This document shows positions 10,216 to 18,719 of a DNA stretch of 64,000 nucleotides, one piece after another. The stretch's first letter is position 1. Every line of letters begins with the position of its first letter. The stretch covers positions 3,640,001 to 3,704,000 of the forward strand of contig JAYMNP010000001.1 in assembly GCA_036941025.1 (NCBI GenBank), read 5' to 3'. The stretch is from Lachnospiraceae bacterium JLR.KK002. Its GTDB lineage: Bacteria; Bacillota; Clostridia; Lachnospirales; Lachnospiraceae. The notes under the pieces were generated by a model, which had not been told where the DNA came from, searched no databases, and was given only the letters and a program-made list of their open reading frames with translations. The translations under genes and the position numbers were made by a program.

Positions 10216-10959
10216 TTGAACATAGCAATCTGTGACGATGAAACATATGTGCGCAGTTATCTGCGTAAACTGACAGAACTGTATGAGCCGGACTGCAGGA
10301 TAACAGAATTTTCGTCCGGGGAGGCACTGCTGAAACATCTGGAGCAGGAACTTCCGGATATTCTGTTCCTTGATATTTCCATGAAGGAAACGGATGGAAT
10401 GGAAGTGGCCAGGAAAGTCAGAAACCGGACGGAAGAAAAGGGAAAAGGCATATTGGGAAGCCTGCCCCTGCTGATTTTTGTGACAGGCTATCCGGAATAT
10501 GCCATGGAAGCCTTTTCCGTTCATGCGTTCTGGTTTCTGGTAAAACCCATAAAGGAACCGGAATTTGCAGCAGTACTGGAACAGGCGGTGCGGGAATATC
10601 ATTGTCTGTCAGACAGAAAGGGGGAATCCTCCGGGGAACTGCTGGTGCGCACCGGGACCACCACCAGAAAAGTGCTTACAGAAGATATTTATTATGCAGA
10701 AAGCAGCAACCGCAAAGTGATTCTGTGCCTGGCTCAGGAGAAAATCATTTTTTATGGGAAAATCAGCCGTCTTGAAGAAGAACTTCCGAATCAATTTTTC
10801 CGGATACACAAAGGCTATCTGATAAATATGAAATATGTGGAGCGGTACAGCCGGACTGAGGTGCGGATGAAAAACGGCGATACCCTGTTAATCTCAAAAT
10901 ACAAATATCAGGAGTTTGTGAAAGCGTACCTGAATTATATTGCGGAGGAATACCATTGA
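10216..10959 (+). CDS. LytTR-family response regulator
   Basis: A 247-residue response regulator of the AgrA/LytR type. The N-terminal receiver domain has the acidic pair D7-D8, phospho-acceptor D53 in LFLDIS and the conserved Lys K110 in LVKPI. The C-terminal half (about 145-245) is a LytTR DNA-binding domain with the typical RIHKGYLINMKYV stretch. The start codon is TTG, set by GAGGTGA seven bases upstream. Its stop overlaps the start of the kinase gene by four bases (TTGA), so the two are translationally coupled. The signal sensed by the pair is unknown. Confidence 0.92.
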   Translation: MNIAICDDETYVRSYLRKLTELYEPDCRITEFSSGEALLKHLEQELPDILFLDISMKETDGMEVARKVRNRTEEKGKGILGSLPLLIFVTGYPEYAMEAFSVHAFWFLVKPIKEPEFAAVLEQAVREYHCLSDRKGESSGELLVRTGTTTRKVLTEDIYYAESSNRKVILCLAQEKIIFYGKISRLEEELPNQFFRIHKGYLINMKYVERYSRTEVRMKNGDTLLISKYKYQEFVKAYLNYIAEEYH

Positions 10960-12368
10960 ATCAGGCAAATTACGAATGGCTGCTCAGCCTTTCCGGAATT
11001 TTGCATATTATAGTGCAGGTTCTGTGCTTTTCAGTGATGTGGCATGTTTTCTGTTCCGGGAAACATGTTTCAGATATTGTCCTGACGGGAATTCTGGCAA
11101 TTGTCAATGTTCTGGCAGGTCTGTGGCCGGAAGTACCCGCATGGGTGCGGTATACATTGTCGGCGGTTCTGATTCTGGTTTTTGCTTTTGCGCGGTATCA
11201 GAGGCGCCTGGAAAAACCAGTGTTTGTATTGCTGCTGTTTTATCAGTTTCACGGGCTGAGCTTCCTGATTTCCAACAGCATATACCAGTATGGCAGTGAG
11301 AAAGTTTTTGCGGCCCTGGATTCGGCGGCCCCGGACTATCTGAGTCTGGTTTACCGGAATACTGCTCTGGGCCAGATAGTTCTGGTATTTGTCTACGGGC
11401 TGGTGCTTTTCACCATGATTGAAATTCTGGGAAAAACAGTCAGAAAATCCTGGGACATGAAGTGGCAGGATGTGATTTTCCTGTCTGTCCTCAACATTGC
11501 AGGAGCAATGCTGGCCCGGATTGTGCTGGAGCTGTCCATGATAAAAATGGAACAGGGAATGTTTTTTCTGTTTGAGGAGAGGAAAGACATGCTGTGGAAA
11601 GTGCCTGTGATTGCATTGCTGCTCTGGGCGGGAGAAGTGTCAGCTATCTGCATTTTTCAGCGGTATGAACATCTGCAGCAGGAGCGGCAGAAACATTTTG
11701 TGGAAGAACAGCAGATGAAATTGCTGAAACAGCGTCTGGAGGAAGCGGAACGTTTTTATGGAAGCCTCCGTAAGGTTCGCCATGAAATGAGAAATCATAT
11801 GACCAGTATCAGAGGGCTGGCGGCCGGAGGGAATTACCAGGCGGCAGAGCAGTATATGGATAAGCTGGAGGACACCATGGGAACTCTGGACTACCGGTTT
11901 GCCACGGGAAATCCGGTAACAGATGTGGTTATCAATGACAAATACCGGAAAGCTGCCGCTCTGGGAATTGATTTTCAGGTGAAATTTTATTACAGGCCGG
12001 AGGACACCATTCCGGTTTTTGATTTGGGAATTCTTCTGAACAATCTGCTGGATAATGCGCTGGAGGCCTGTGAAAGACTTGCGGATGAACAGCAGCGCCG
12101 AATTTGCCTTTCCCTGAAACGAAAACAGCAGTTTCTGCTGCTGGAGGTGGAAAATACCTTTGACGGAGCGGTGAAATGGGAGGAAGGCAGCGAGCTTCCC
12201 GCCACCGGAAAAAGGTCAGAGTCTTCCGGGCAGACGGAGCATGGAATCGGTCTTAAAAATGTAAAGGAGATTGCAGAGCGCTGTCTGGGAAGTATGGATA
12301 TCAGAATAAGCCAAAATACATTTAAAGTTATGGTAATGCTGCAGCAGGAAACAGAAACGGAGGTATGA
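10956..12368 (+). CDS. GHKL-type sensor histidine kinase (AgrC-like)
   Basis: A 470-residue membrane kinase that pairs with the preceding LytTR regulator. The N-terminal half has about six hydrophobic segments (residues 1-235). A coiled-coil region (about 240-265) leads into the dimerisation segment with KVRHEMRNHMTS, whose first His is the likely phosphorylation site. The ATP-binding domain has the N-box LLNNLLDNALEA and G-box HGIGLKNV and lacks the extended F/G2 arrangement of classical kinases, as in AgrC/NatK proteins. TTG start. The third gene of the operon follows after two bases. Confidence 0.9.
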   Translation: MNQANYEWLLSLSGILHIIVQVLCFSVMWHVFCSGKHVSDIVLTGILAIVNVLAGLWPEVPAWVRYTLSAVLILVFAFARYQRRLEKPVFVLLLFYQFHGLSFLISNSIYQYGSEKVFAALDSAAPDYLSLVYRNTALGQIVLVFVYGLVLFTMIEILGKTVRKSWDMKWQDVIFLSVLNIAGAMLARIVLELSMIKMEQGMFFLFEERKDMLWKVPVIALLLWAGEVSAICIFQRYEHLQQERQKHFVEEQQMKLLKQRLEEAERFYGSLRKVRHEMRNHMTSIRGLAAGGNYQAAEQYMDKLEDTMGTLDYRFATGNPVTDVVINDKYRKAAALGIDFQVKFYYRPEDTIPVFDLGILLNNLLDNALEACERLADEQQRRICLSLKRKQQFLLLEVENTFDGAVKWEEGSELPATGKRSESSGQTEHGIGLKNVKEIAERCLGSMDIRISQNTFKVMVMLQQETETEV

Positions 12369-12370
12369 AG

Positions 12371-13021
12371 ATGAGAGTGACAGACCAGATTTTGAATACA
12401 ACAGCAAGGAGAGCCGGAGTACCGGTAAATATGTCGCTGGTTGATTATCTGAACAAAAATACGAACAGCCTGGAAGATATGTTCGGGGTGGATAAAAATA
12501 CAAATCCGCTCCGGAAAAAGAACTGCGAAAAGCTGGAAAAGGCAGCGGAGGAACTGGCACAGAGCGCACAGGCATTTCTGGCGGAGGGGCAGGATTCCAT
12601 GTTTGCCAGGGCGAAAGAAAGCGGCAGCAGCGAGGAAATACAGAAGCATGTGGAAAAATTGCTGGAGCGCTACAACAGTACGTTGAAGGATTTAAAGTCC
12701 GGTACTTCTTCCATGGATTATTATTACTGTAAAATGTTGCAGGATGCTGCCGCAGAGAACAGCGAGGCCTTTAAAACAGCGGGAATTACCATCAAAAAAG
12801 ACGGAACTTTAAGTGTGGATAAAGACAAATTAAAGGAAGCGGATGTGGACAGTCTGGAAAAATTATTCGGGGCGTCCGGAACCTTTACCGCGAAAACAGC
12901 TTTCCTGGGAGAGCAGATTGCCGATAATGCCAGGGCAAATGCCCTGAGCTATTCCACGAAATATAATTCTGGCGGGAACCGTTATGGATTTCCGGGAAAC
13001 AAATATGAGTTCTGGGGATAG
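12371..13021 (+). CDS. Uncharacterised protein co-transcribed with a two-component pair
   Basis: A 216-residue, largely helical, charged protein without signal peptide or membrane helix. I do not recognise it. The C-terminal part has a pattern (DGTLSVDKDKLKEA, then SLEKLFGASGTF) that loosely resembles the carboxy-terminal region of the flagellar cap protein FliD, but no flagellar gene is near and the length is wrong, so this is only a hint. The start at 12371 is chosen because GGAGG is seven bases upstream; an ATG six bases earlier is too close. It begins two bases after the kinase stop, so it is probably part of the same regulatory unit. Confidence 0.7.
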   Translation: MRVTDQILNTTARRAGVPVNMSLVDYLNKNTNSLEDMFGVDKNTNPLRKKNCEKLEKAAEELAQSAQAFLAEGQDSMFARAKESGSSEEIQKHVEKLLERYNSTLKDLKSGTSSMDYYYCKMLQDAAAENSEAFKTAGITIKKDGTLSVDKDKLKEADVDSLEKLFGASGTFTAKTAFLGEQIADNARANALSYSTKYNSGGNRYGFPGNKYEFWG

Positions 13022-13032
13022 AGGATGAACAG

Positions 13033-13079
13033 AAAGAGGCAGGTTACCTTTTATTTTAGCAGGTTGACCTGTCTCTTTT
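13033..13079 (+). terminator. Terminator closing the two-component operon
   Basis: AAAGAGGCAGGT pairs with ACCTGTCTCTTT (one G-U), followed by a short T-run. Confidence 0.7.
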
Positions 13080-13150
13080 GCATGTTACCCATCCGGCCCT
13101 TGTATTCCTTCTGTTATCTGGTAAAGTAACTGGAAAAGGAGGGATTCAAA

Positions 13151-14107
13151 ATGAAAGCAGCCATAACAGCGGAACATCTGAAAAAATATTACAGAGATGT
13201 GAAGGCCGTGGATGATATCAGCTTCTCCGTGGAACAGGGAGAGCTGTTCGGATTTCTGGGCGTGAACGGTGCGGGAAAATCCACTACCATCAATATGCTC
13301 TGTACCCTGCAGGAGCCCACCGGAGGGAAAGCCCTGATTCAGGGGTTTGAGCTGGGAAAAGACAATGAGGAAATCAAAAATCACATCGGTGTGGTGTATC
13401 AGAATAACTGTCTGGATAAATTACTGACCGTAAAGGAGAACCTGCTGATTCGAGGAGGCCTGTACGAGAAAGATACGGTAAAATTAAAGAAAAACCTCGC
13501 CCGTGTAACGGAAATTCTGGGGCTTGGGGATGTACTGAAACGCCCCTTTGGAAAGCTGTCCGGCGGTCAGAAACGAAAATGTGAGATTGCAAGGGCCTTA
13601 ATGCACACGCCGGATATTCTGTTTCTGGATGAGCCTTCCACAGGCCTTGACCCGGCCACCCGGAAAACCATGTGGGAAACGGTGCACAGTCTCCGAAAGG
13701 ATTTGAACATGACGGTATTTCTGACCACCCATTACATGGAAGAAGCGGCAAAAGCAGACCATATCGGGATTATGCACCGGGGACATTTTGTGGAATATGG
13801 AACGCCCTTTTTTCTGAAAGAAAAATATGCAAAAGACAAACTGTATCTGGTACCCAAAAAAGAATATACTCAGGAGATTCAGGCAGAACTGGACGTCCGG
13901 AACCTGAACTGGGCGCTCCGGGAAGAACGGATTCTGGTACGGATGGACAATACGTTGTCCGCCATTCCCCTGGTAAAGTCTCTGGAGCAGAAAATAGCGG
14001 GATTTGAGGTGGTGCAGGGTACCATGGACGATGTATTTCTGAACGTGACGGAGATTCAGGAGAATCATGAAACAGTGGGAGCTGCCGCAGGAAGGAGATT
14101 GCCATGA
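13151..14107 (+). CDS. ABC transporter ATP-binding protein
   Basis: A 318-residue ATPase subunit of an ABC-2 exporter (DrrA/CcmA-like group). Walker A is GVNGAGKST (residues 37-45), the signature motif is LSGGQKRK and Walker B is ILFLDEPSTGLDP, followed by the switch His in TTHYMEEA. A C-terminal extension of about 90 residues is typical of the drug/lipid exporter group. AAGGAGG precedes the start. The gene overlaps the permease gene by four bases and heads a four-gene unit with LytTR and DUF3021 partners. The substrate is unknown. Confidence 0.92.
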   Translation: MKAAITAEHLKKYYRDVKAVDDISFSVEQGELFGFLGVNGAGKSTTINMLCTLQEPTGGKALIQGFELGKDNEEIKNHIGVVYQNNCLDKLLTVKENLLIRGGLYEKDTVKLKKNLARVTEILGLGDVLKRPFGKLSGGQKRKCEIARALMHTPDILFLDEPSTGLDPATRKTMWETVHSLRKDLNMTVFLTTHYMEEAAKADHIGIMHRGHFVEYGTPFFLKEKYAKDKLYLVPKKEYTQEIQAELDVRNLNWALREERILVRMDNTLSAIPLVKSLEQKIAGFEVVQGTMDDVFLNVTEIQENHETVGAAAGRRLP

Positions 14108-15018
14108 AAAAATTTTTCAGTCTGACCAGGAGAAACTGCCTGATATTTTTAAGAGACAGAGGGGCAGTGTTTTTTTCACTGCTGTCCATGCTGATTGTAC
14201 TGATGCTGATGGGGGTATTTCTGGGAAATATGAATGAAGAAAGTGTGGTAAATCTGCTGAACCAGTACGGTGGCGCCCGGAATAAGGATCTGGATGCAGC
14301 CCATGCGAAAGAACTGGTGCAGTACTGGACACTGGCGGGAATCCTGATTGTAAATGCAGTTACTGTTACGCTGACAGTTCTTGGAAACCGGGTGTCAGAT
14401 TTATCTGAAAGCAGGCTGGCCAGCCTGTATTCCGCTCCGGTGAGTCAGGGTGTGATTGCTCTGTCCTATGTGGCCTCGGCAGTACTGGTGGGGGTGCTTA
14501 TGTGTATGCTGACGCTGGGAGCCGCCCTTTGTTACATTGCAGCCACCGGAGGAACATGGCTGACTTTTGGAGCCCTGGCGCGGATTACAGGTCTGATTGT
14601 GCTGAATGTGTGTGTATTTGCAGTGGTAATGTATTTCTTTACGCTGTTTGTAAAAAGCAGCAGCGCCTGGTCCGGAATCGGAACTGTGGTGGGCACGCTG
14701 GTGGGATTTGTGGGGGCCATTTATCTGCCCATGGGAAATCTGCCGGAAGGTGTGGCCGCAGTGCTGAAATATATTCCCATATTTCATGGGGCCTCCCTGA
14801 TGAGAACCGTCTGCTGTGAACAGGCGCTGGAAACCACTTTTGCGGGAACCCCGGCAGAATTGCTGACGGAATACCGGGAATACATGGGAATTACGGTGGA
14901 AATGGGCGGGAAAGCGGTGGATTCCCTTTTTCAGGTGTTATTTCTGGCCGGCTGTGGTATAATTGCATTTATATTGACTGTACTGGTGCAGAAAAGAAAG
15001 GATATCAGTGACCGCTAA
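14104..15018 (+). CDS. ABC-2 type transporter permease
   Basis: A 304-residue membrane subunit with six predicted helices: one near the N-terminus (about 19-40), a large outside loop, then five helices from about residue 78 to the end (the last near 272-292). It pairs with the preceding ATPase (ATGA overlap). Two residues' worth of DNA separate it from the LytTR gene. In related Firmicutes clusters such exporters handle peptides, drugs or lipids and are controlled by their own LytTR protein; that role is inferred here. Confidence 0.88.
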   Translation: MKKFFSLTRRNCLIFLRDRGAVFFSLLSMLIVLMLMGVFLGNMNEESVVNLLNQYGGARNKDLDAAHAKELVQYWTLAGILIVNAVTVTLTVLGNRVSDLSESRLASLYSAPVSQGVIALSYVASAVLVGVLMCMLTLGAALCYIAATGGTWLTFGALARITGLIVLNVCVFAVVMYFFTLFVKSSSAWSGIGTVVGTLVGFVGAIYLPMGNLPEGVAAVLKYIPIFHGASLMRTVCCEQALETTFAGTPAELLTEYREYMGITVEMGGKAVDSLFQVLFLAGCGIIAFILTVLVQKRKDISDR

Positions 15019-15020
15019 TT

Positions 15021-15458
15021 ATGAAAGTGACTATTTTGGATACGGGGCCGGAGGAAGAAGATGAGATTATCATCCGCTGCAGTTCTCTGAATGAAGATCT
15101 GATGAAACTGATTAACCAGATGAAACAGGGCGGCGGCAAACTTACGGTATATCAGGACAACAACATGTTTTTTGTGGAGCCGGAAGATGTGTATTATTTT
15201 GAAGCAGTGGATCAGAAAGTGTTTGCGTACTGCAGTTCGGAGGTATATCAGGTGAAAAGCAGGCTCTATGAACTGCTGGAAGAACTGCCGGGACGGGAGT
15301 TCCTGCGGGTATCCAAATCTTCCATTTTGAATCTGAATAAAATCCGGAGGCTGGCCCCGGCCTTCGGCGGACGTTATGAAGCCCTTCTGGAGAACGGAGA
15401 AAAAGTGATTATTTCCAGACAGTATGTGGGGATGCTGAAAGAGAAGCTGGGTGTGTAA
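15021..15458 (+). CDS. LytTR-domain DNA-binding protein without receiver domain
   Basis: A 145-residue transcription regulator. Residues about 45-143 form a LytTR DNA-binding domain, shown by VYYFEAVDQKVFAY and LRVSKSSILNLNKI. There is no receiver domain, so activity is not set by phosphorylation. It is followed at once by a DUF3021 membrane protein; LytTR-DUF3021 pairs are a recurring one-component arrangement in which the membrane protein is thought to hold the regulator inactive. Control of the adjacent ABC transporter is the simplest inference. Confidence 0.88.
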   Translation: MKVTILDTGPEEEDEIIIRCSSLNEDLMKLINQMKQGGGKLTVYQDNNMFFVEPEDVYYFEAVDQKVFAYCSSEVYQVKSRLYELLEELPGREFLRVSKSSILNLNKIRRLAPAFGGRYEALLENGEKVIISRQYVGMLKEKLGV

Positions 15459-15471
15459 GGAGGGAAAGATT

Positions 15472-15909
15472 ATGCTGAAACGACTGGAGGCAATGCTGTC
15501 TTTGTTCGTGAAGATTACCACGGGAATCCTGTTTGTGACAGCTTTGTATATTACGGTATATTATGGACGGGAACTGAATCTTCAGGTGGAAATCCTCTGG
15601 CAGATTCTGGGCCTCTCTCTGATTTGCACTCTGGGCAGTCTGGTGATACCTGCGGACGGTGAGCGGGAGGTATCCGGGAAATCCATGCTGGTGCGGATTC
15701 TGCTCTATTATGTCTATGTGAACATTGTGGTACTGTTCAGCGGTTTCCGGTTTGGCTGGTTTTCCTTTGGCAGTCTGAAACAGGTGCTTGGCATGGTGGG
15801 GGCCGTTGCTTTTGTGTATCTTGGAGTGCTGCTGCTCTCTTTCTGGAAAGAATACCGGGAAGCAGAACGGTTAAACCGGAAACTGGAGGGAAGAAAATCT
15901 GCAAAATAA
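15472..15909 (+). CDS. DUF3021 family membrane protein
   Basis: A 145-residue protein with four predicted membrane helices (about 8-30, 40-60, 72-95 and 103-125) and a charged cytoplasmic tail ending in Lys/Glu/Arg. Length and topology fit DUF3021. The start at 15472 follows AAGGAGG with seven bases of spacing. It is the last gene of the ABC-LytTR unit and probably forms an inhibitory or sensing partner of the LytTR protein, as proposed for other LytTR regulatory systems. Confidence 0.8.
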   Translation: MLKRLEAMLSLFVKITTGILFVTALYITVYYGRELNLQVEILWQILGLSLICTLGSLVIPADGEREVSGKSMLVRILLYYVYVNIVVLFSGFRFGWFSFGSLKQVLGMVGAVAFVYLGVLLLSFWKEYREAERLNRKLEGRKSAK

Positions 15910-15988
15910 AAGAGGGAAAGGAAACTTCTGTACTAGTCTTTTATGTTCCGACATATCTTATTGATAAAGACAATCAGGTGAATCGGAT

Positions 15989-16684
15989 ATGAAGAAGAGA
16001 ATAGAAGTTGTGATGGCTCTGGTGCTGCTGGTGGGAGCATATTTTTTTGCGAGAGAGGGAGCCCATATGGTGGAAAATATGCGGGCGCAGAAGGGAGAAA
16101 TCTGTATTGTAATCGACGCCGGACACGGGGGCGACGACCCCGGAAAAATCGGGATTAACAAAGAGAAGGAAAAAGATATCAACCTGAAAATTTCCAGAGA
16201 ACTGCAGAAGCTGCTGGAGCAGGAAGGGATTAAAATTGTCATGACCCGTACCGATGAAAACGGCCTGTATCAGCAGTCCTCCAATAACAAAAAGGTGGAA
16301 GACATGCGGAAACGCTGCGAGATTATCACGAAGACAAAACCGGTATTTACCGTGAGTATCCACCAGAACAGTTATCCGGACGAATCGGTCAAAGGAGCTC
16401 AGGTGTTCTATTACGGCCAGTCTGTTGAAGGGAAAAAACTGGCGGAAACCCTGCAGAAGACCATGGTGGCCAGTCTGGACCCTCAGAACCACCGGCAGGC
16501 GAAAGCAAATGAGAGCTATTATCTTCTGAAAAAAACACCAACGCCCACGGTGATTGTGGAATGCGGATTTCTGAGCAATTCCCAGGAAGCGGCCCTTCTG
16601 GCCACGGAAGAATATCAGAAGAAGGTGGCGGAGGCGGTGAAAGAGGGAATCCTGGAATATCTGGGCCAGGGCGGAACACCATAA
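15989..16684 (+). CDS. cwlD: N-acetylmuramoyl-L-alanine amidase (Amidase_3, CwlD-like)
   Basis: A 231-residue zinc amidase that cleaves the bond between N-acetylmuramic acid and L-Ala in peptidoglycan. An N-terminal signal/anchor helix covers residues about 6-24. Zinc ligands are H46 in DAGHGGDDPG, E61 in the EKEKDINL segment and the His of SIHQNSYP, and the catalytic Glu lies in VIVECGFLSN. Size and anchor match CwlD, which makes muramic-delta-lactam in the spore cortex; the assignment to CwlD rather than another small Amidase_3 is inferred from length. AGGTG precedes the start. Confidence 0.85.
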   Translation: MKKRIEVVMALVLLVGAYFFAREGAHMVENMRAQKGEICIVIDAGHGGDDPGKIGINKEKEKDINLKISRELQKLLEQEGIKIVMTRTDENGLYQQSSNNKKVEDMRKRCEIITKTKPVFTVSIHQNSYPDESVKGAQVFYYGQSVEGKKLAETLQKTMVASLDPQNHRQAKANESYYLLKKTPTPTVIVECGFLSNSQEAALLATEEYQKKVAEAVKEGILEYLGQGGTP

Positions 16685-16703
16685 CAGGAAGCCTTTTACG
16701 GAA

Positions 16704-16732
16704 TTGCAATCCGGGGGAGAATCAGCTATACT
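16704..16732 (+). promoter_or_regulatory. Promoter of the AAA/nuclease-like gene
   Basis: TTGCAA (16704-16709), a 17-nt spacer and TATACT (16727-16732), thirty bases before the start codon. The gene is therefore an independent unit. Confidence 0.65.
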
Positions 16733-16762
16733 GATAAAAAGAAATTTTTTCAGGAGGCAGTT

Positions 16763-18463
16763 ATGGCGAGAACGGTAGCAATCGGGGTGCAGAATTTTGA
16801 AAAAATGATTACAAATCATTGTTTTTATGTGGATAAAACAGACTTTATCCGTGAATGGTGGGAGAGAAAAGATGATGTAACTCTGATTACACGTCCCCGT
16901 CGTTTTGGAAAGACCCTGAATATGAGTATGACAGAGCAGTTCTTCTCGGTGGATTATCAGAACAGAGGAGATTTGTTTGAGGGGCTTTCCATCTGGAAGG
17001 ATAAAAATTATCAGAAGCTGCAGGGAACATATCCTGTGATTAGCCTGTCGTTTGCCAATGTGAAAGAAGCTAATTATGCCGATACCAGAAAAAAGATATG
17101 CCAGATGATTGCAGAATTATATATGAAATATTCATTTCTCCTGAAAGAAAAATGCCTGGAAGGGGGAGAACGGGAGTTTTTCAGCCGGATTACCACAGAT
17201 ATGGATGATGTGGACGCCACAATGGCTGTACATTATCTTTCAAAATATCTGTATCGCTACTATGGAAAAAAGGTTATTATTCTTCTGGACGAGTATGATA
17301 CTCCCATGCAGGAGGCGTATGTGGGCGGCTACTGGAAGGATTTGGCTGCTTTTACCAGGAGTATGTTCAATGCCATGTTTAAAACCAATCCATGGCTGGA
17401 GCGGGCCATTATGACTGGAATTACCAGAGTCAGTAAGGAGTCCATTTTCTCGGACCTTAACAATTTAAAAGTGGTTTCTGCCACATCGGAGGAGTACGCT
17501 GATTCTTTTGGTTTTACAGAAAAAGAGGTTTTTGCAGCACTGGATGAATGTGGTCTGGGACCAGAACAGGAAGAAGTAAAGCGCTGGTATGACGGTTTTA
17601 TTTTCGGAGGAAATTCCGGTATCTATAATCCATGGTCTGTTCTGAATTTTCTGGATACCGGAAAGTATCATACTTATTGGGCGAATACCAGTTCAAACAG
17701 TCTGGTAAGCAAGCTGCTGCGGGAGGGAAACCGCAGTATAAAGGAGAAGTTTGAAGAACTGCTGCAGGGAAGAAGTATTCGGACGCCTGTGGATGAGCAA
17801 ATTGCGTATCATCAGCTGGATGAAAATGAGACCGCAATCTGGAGCCTGCTTCTGGCAGCCGGATATTTGAAAGTGCTGAATCATGAAGGAGAAGAAGAAC
17901 TGGAATATGGTGAAGAGGTCCGATATGAGCTGGCTCTTACCAATTATGAGGTGGAGCGGATGTTTCATGGTATGGTGCGCGGATGGTTCCGGAGTGTGGA
18001 TGCAGATTACAATGATTTTGTCAGAGCAATGCTGCAGGGTGATATCAGGGGAATGAATGTCTATATGAATGAAATCAGCCTGGAAATATTCAGCAGTTTT
18101 GATACGGGAAAAAGACCTTCATCCAGAACGCCGGAACGTTTTTACCATGGATTTGTGCTTGGACTGCTTGTGGATTTGCGAAGACGTTACGTGATTACCT
18201 CTAACAGGGAGAGCGGTTATGGCAGATATGATGTGATGCTTGAGCCAAGAAATCCGAAAGAGGATGATGCGGTGTTACTGGAATTTAAGGTGTTTGACCA
18301 GACCGAAGAAGCCACGCTGCAGGATACGGTGGAAGCTGCCCTTCGCCAGATTGAGGAAAAAGACTATGCAGCGCAGCTCCTTGTACGGGGAATTCCAAAA
18401 GCACGGATTCATCGTTATGGTTTTGCATTTCAGGGAAAGAAAGTGCTGATAGGAACAGGATAA
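16763..18463 (+). CDS. AAA-ATPase-like / PD-(D/E)XK nuclease-like protein (DUF1703 type)
   Basis: A 566-residue two-domain protein of the family that occurs in many copies in gut anaerobes. The N-terminal AAA-ATPase-like domain (PF09820 type) has the P-loop RPRRFGKT (44-51), Walker B VIILLDEYD (about 171-179) and MTGITRVSKESIFSDLNNL. The C-terminal PD-(D/E)XK-like domain (PF08011 type) begins near residue 440; its likely catalytic residues are Asp in GRYDVMLEP and E-x-K in LLEFKVFD. Function is not established for the family; it is often encoded alone, as here. GGAGG precedes the ATG and a terminator follows. Confidence 0.88.
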   Translation: MARTVAIGVQNFEKMITNHCFYVDKTDFIREWWERKDDVTLITRPRRFGKTLNMSMTEQFFSVDYQNRGDLFEGLSIWKDKNYQKLQGTYPVISLSFANVKEANYADTRKKICQMIAELYMKYSFLLKEKCLEGGEREFFSRITTDMDDVDATMAVHYLSKYLYRYYGKKVIILLDEYDTPMQEAYVGGYWKDLAAFTRSMFNAMFKTNPWLERAIMTGITRVSKESIFSDLNNLKVVSATSEEYADSFGFTEKEVFAALDECGLGPEQEEVKRWYDGFIFGGNSGIYNPWSVLNFLDTGKYHTYWANTSSNSLVSKLLREGNRSIKEKFEELLQGRSIRTPVDEQIAYHQLDENETAIWSLLLAAGYLKVLNHEGEEELEYGEEVRYELALTNYEVERMFHGMVRGWFRSVDADYNDFVRAMLQGDIRGMNVYMNEISLEIFSSFDTGKRPSSRTPERFYHGFVLGLLVDLRRRYVITSNRESGYGRYDVMLEPRNPKEDDAVLLEFKVFDQTEEATLQDTVEAALRQIEEKDYAAQLLVRGIPKARIHRYGFAFQGKKVLIGTG

Positions 18464-18522
18464 CTGACCGGGATATAAAAACAATATAGATTATATTCAA
18501 CTGCCGAATAAGAAGCATCAGG

Positions 18523-18561
18523 AAGAACCATTTTTGCAATAGTGTGAAAATGGTTCTTTTC
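18523..18561 (+). terminator. Terminator of the AAA/nuclease-like gene
   Basis: AAGAACCATTTTT pairs with GAAAATGGTTCTT, followed by a T-run. Confidence 0.75.
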
Positions 18562-18648
18562 CTACATGATGTAGTGGTTGCGAAGATTACCTGATTATGG
18601 GATAATAAGACTCAGAAACAGAACGGACGGGCAGGAAAGAAGGAACAT

Positions 18649-18702
18649 AACAGCTCAGACCAGGATTTTGCATTTGCTGCAACATCCATAAAAATGTGTG
18701 AA
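18649..18702. repeat. Intergenic repeat R3, copy 1
   Basis: About 54 bp: AACAGCTCAGACCAGG, then a hairpin GGATTTTGC / GCAACATCC, then AAATGTGTGAA. The second copy lies at 53140-53197, where the hairpin is GGACTTTGC / GCAAAGTCC. One stem position changes on both arms (C-G to T-A), which keeps the pairing. Confidence 0.65.
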
Positions 18703-18719
18703 TTCATTCAGGTAATCAT

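Noticed and set aside
12371..13021. Flagellar cap protein FliD
   Set aside because: Only a short C-terminal resemblance, too short for FliD, and no flagellar genes nearby.
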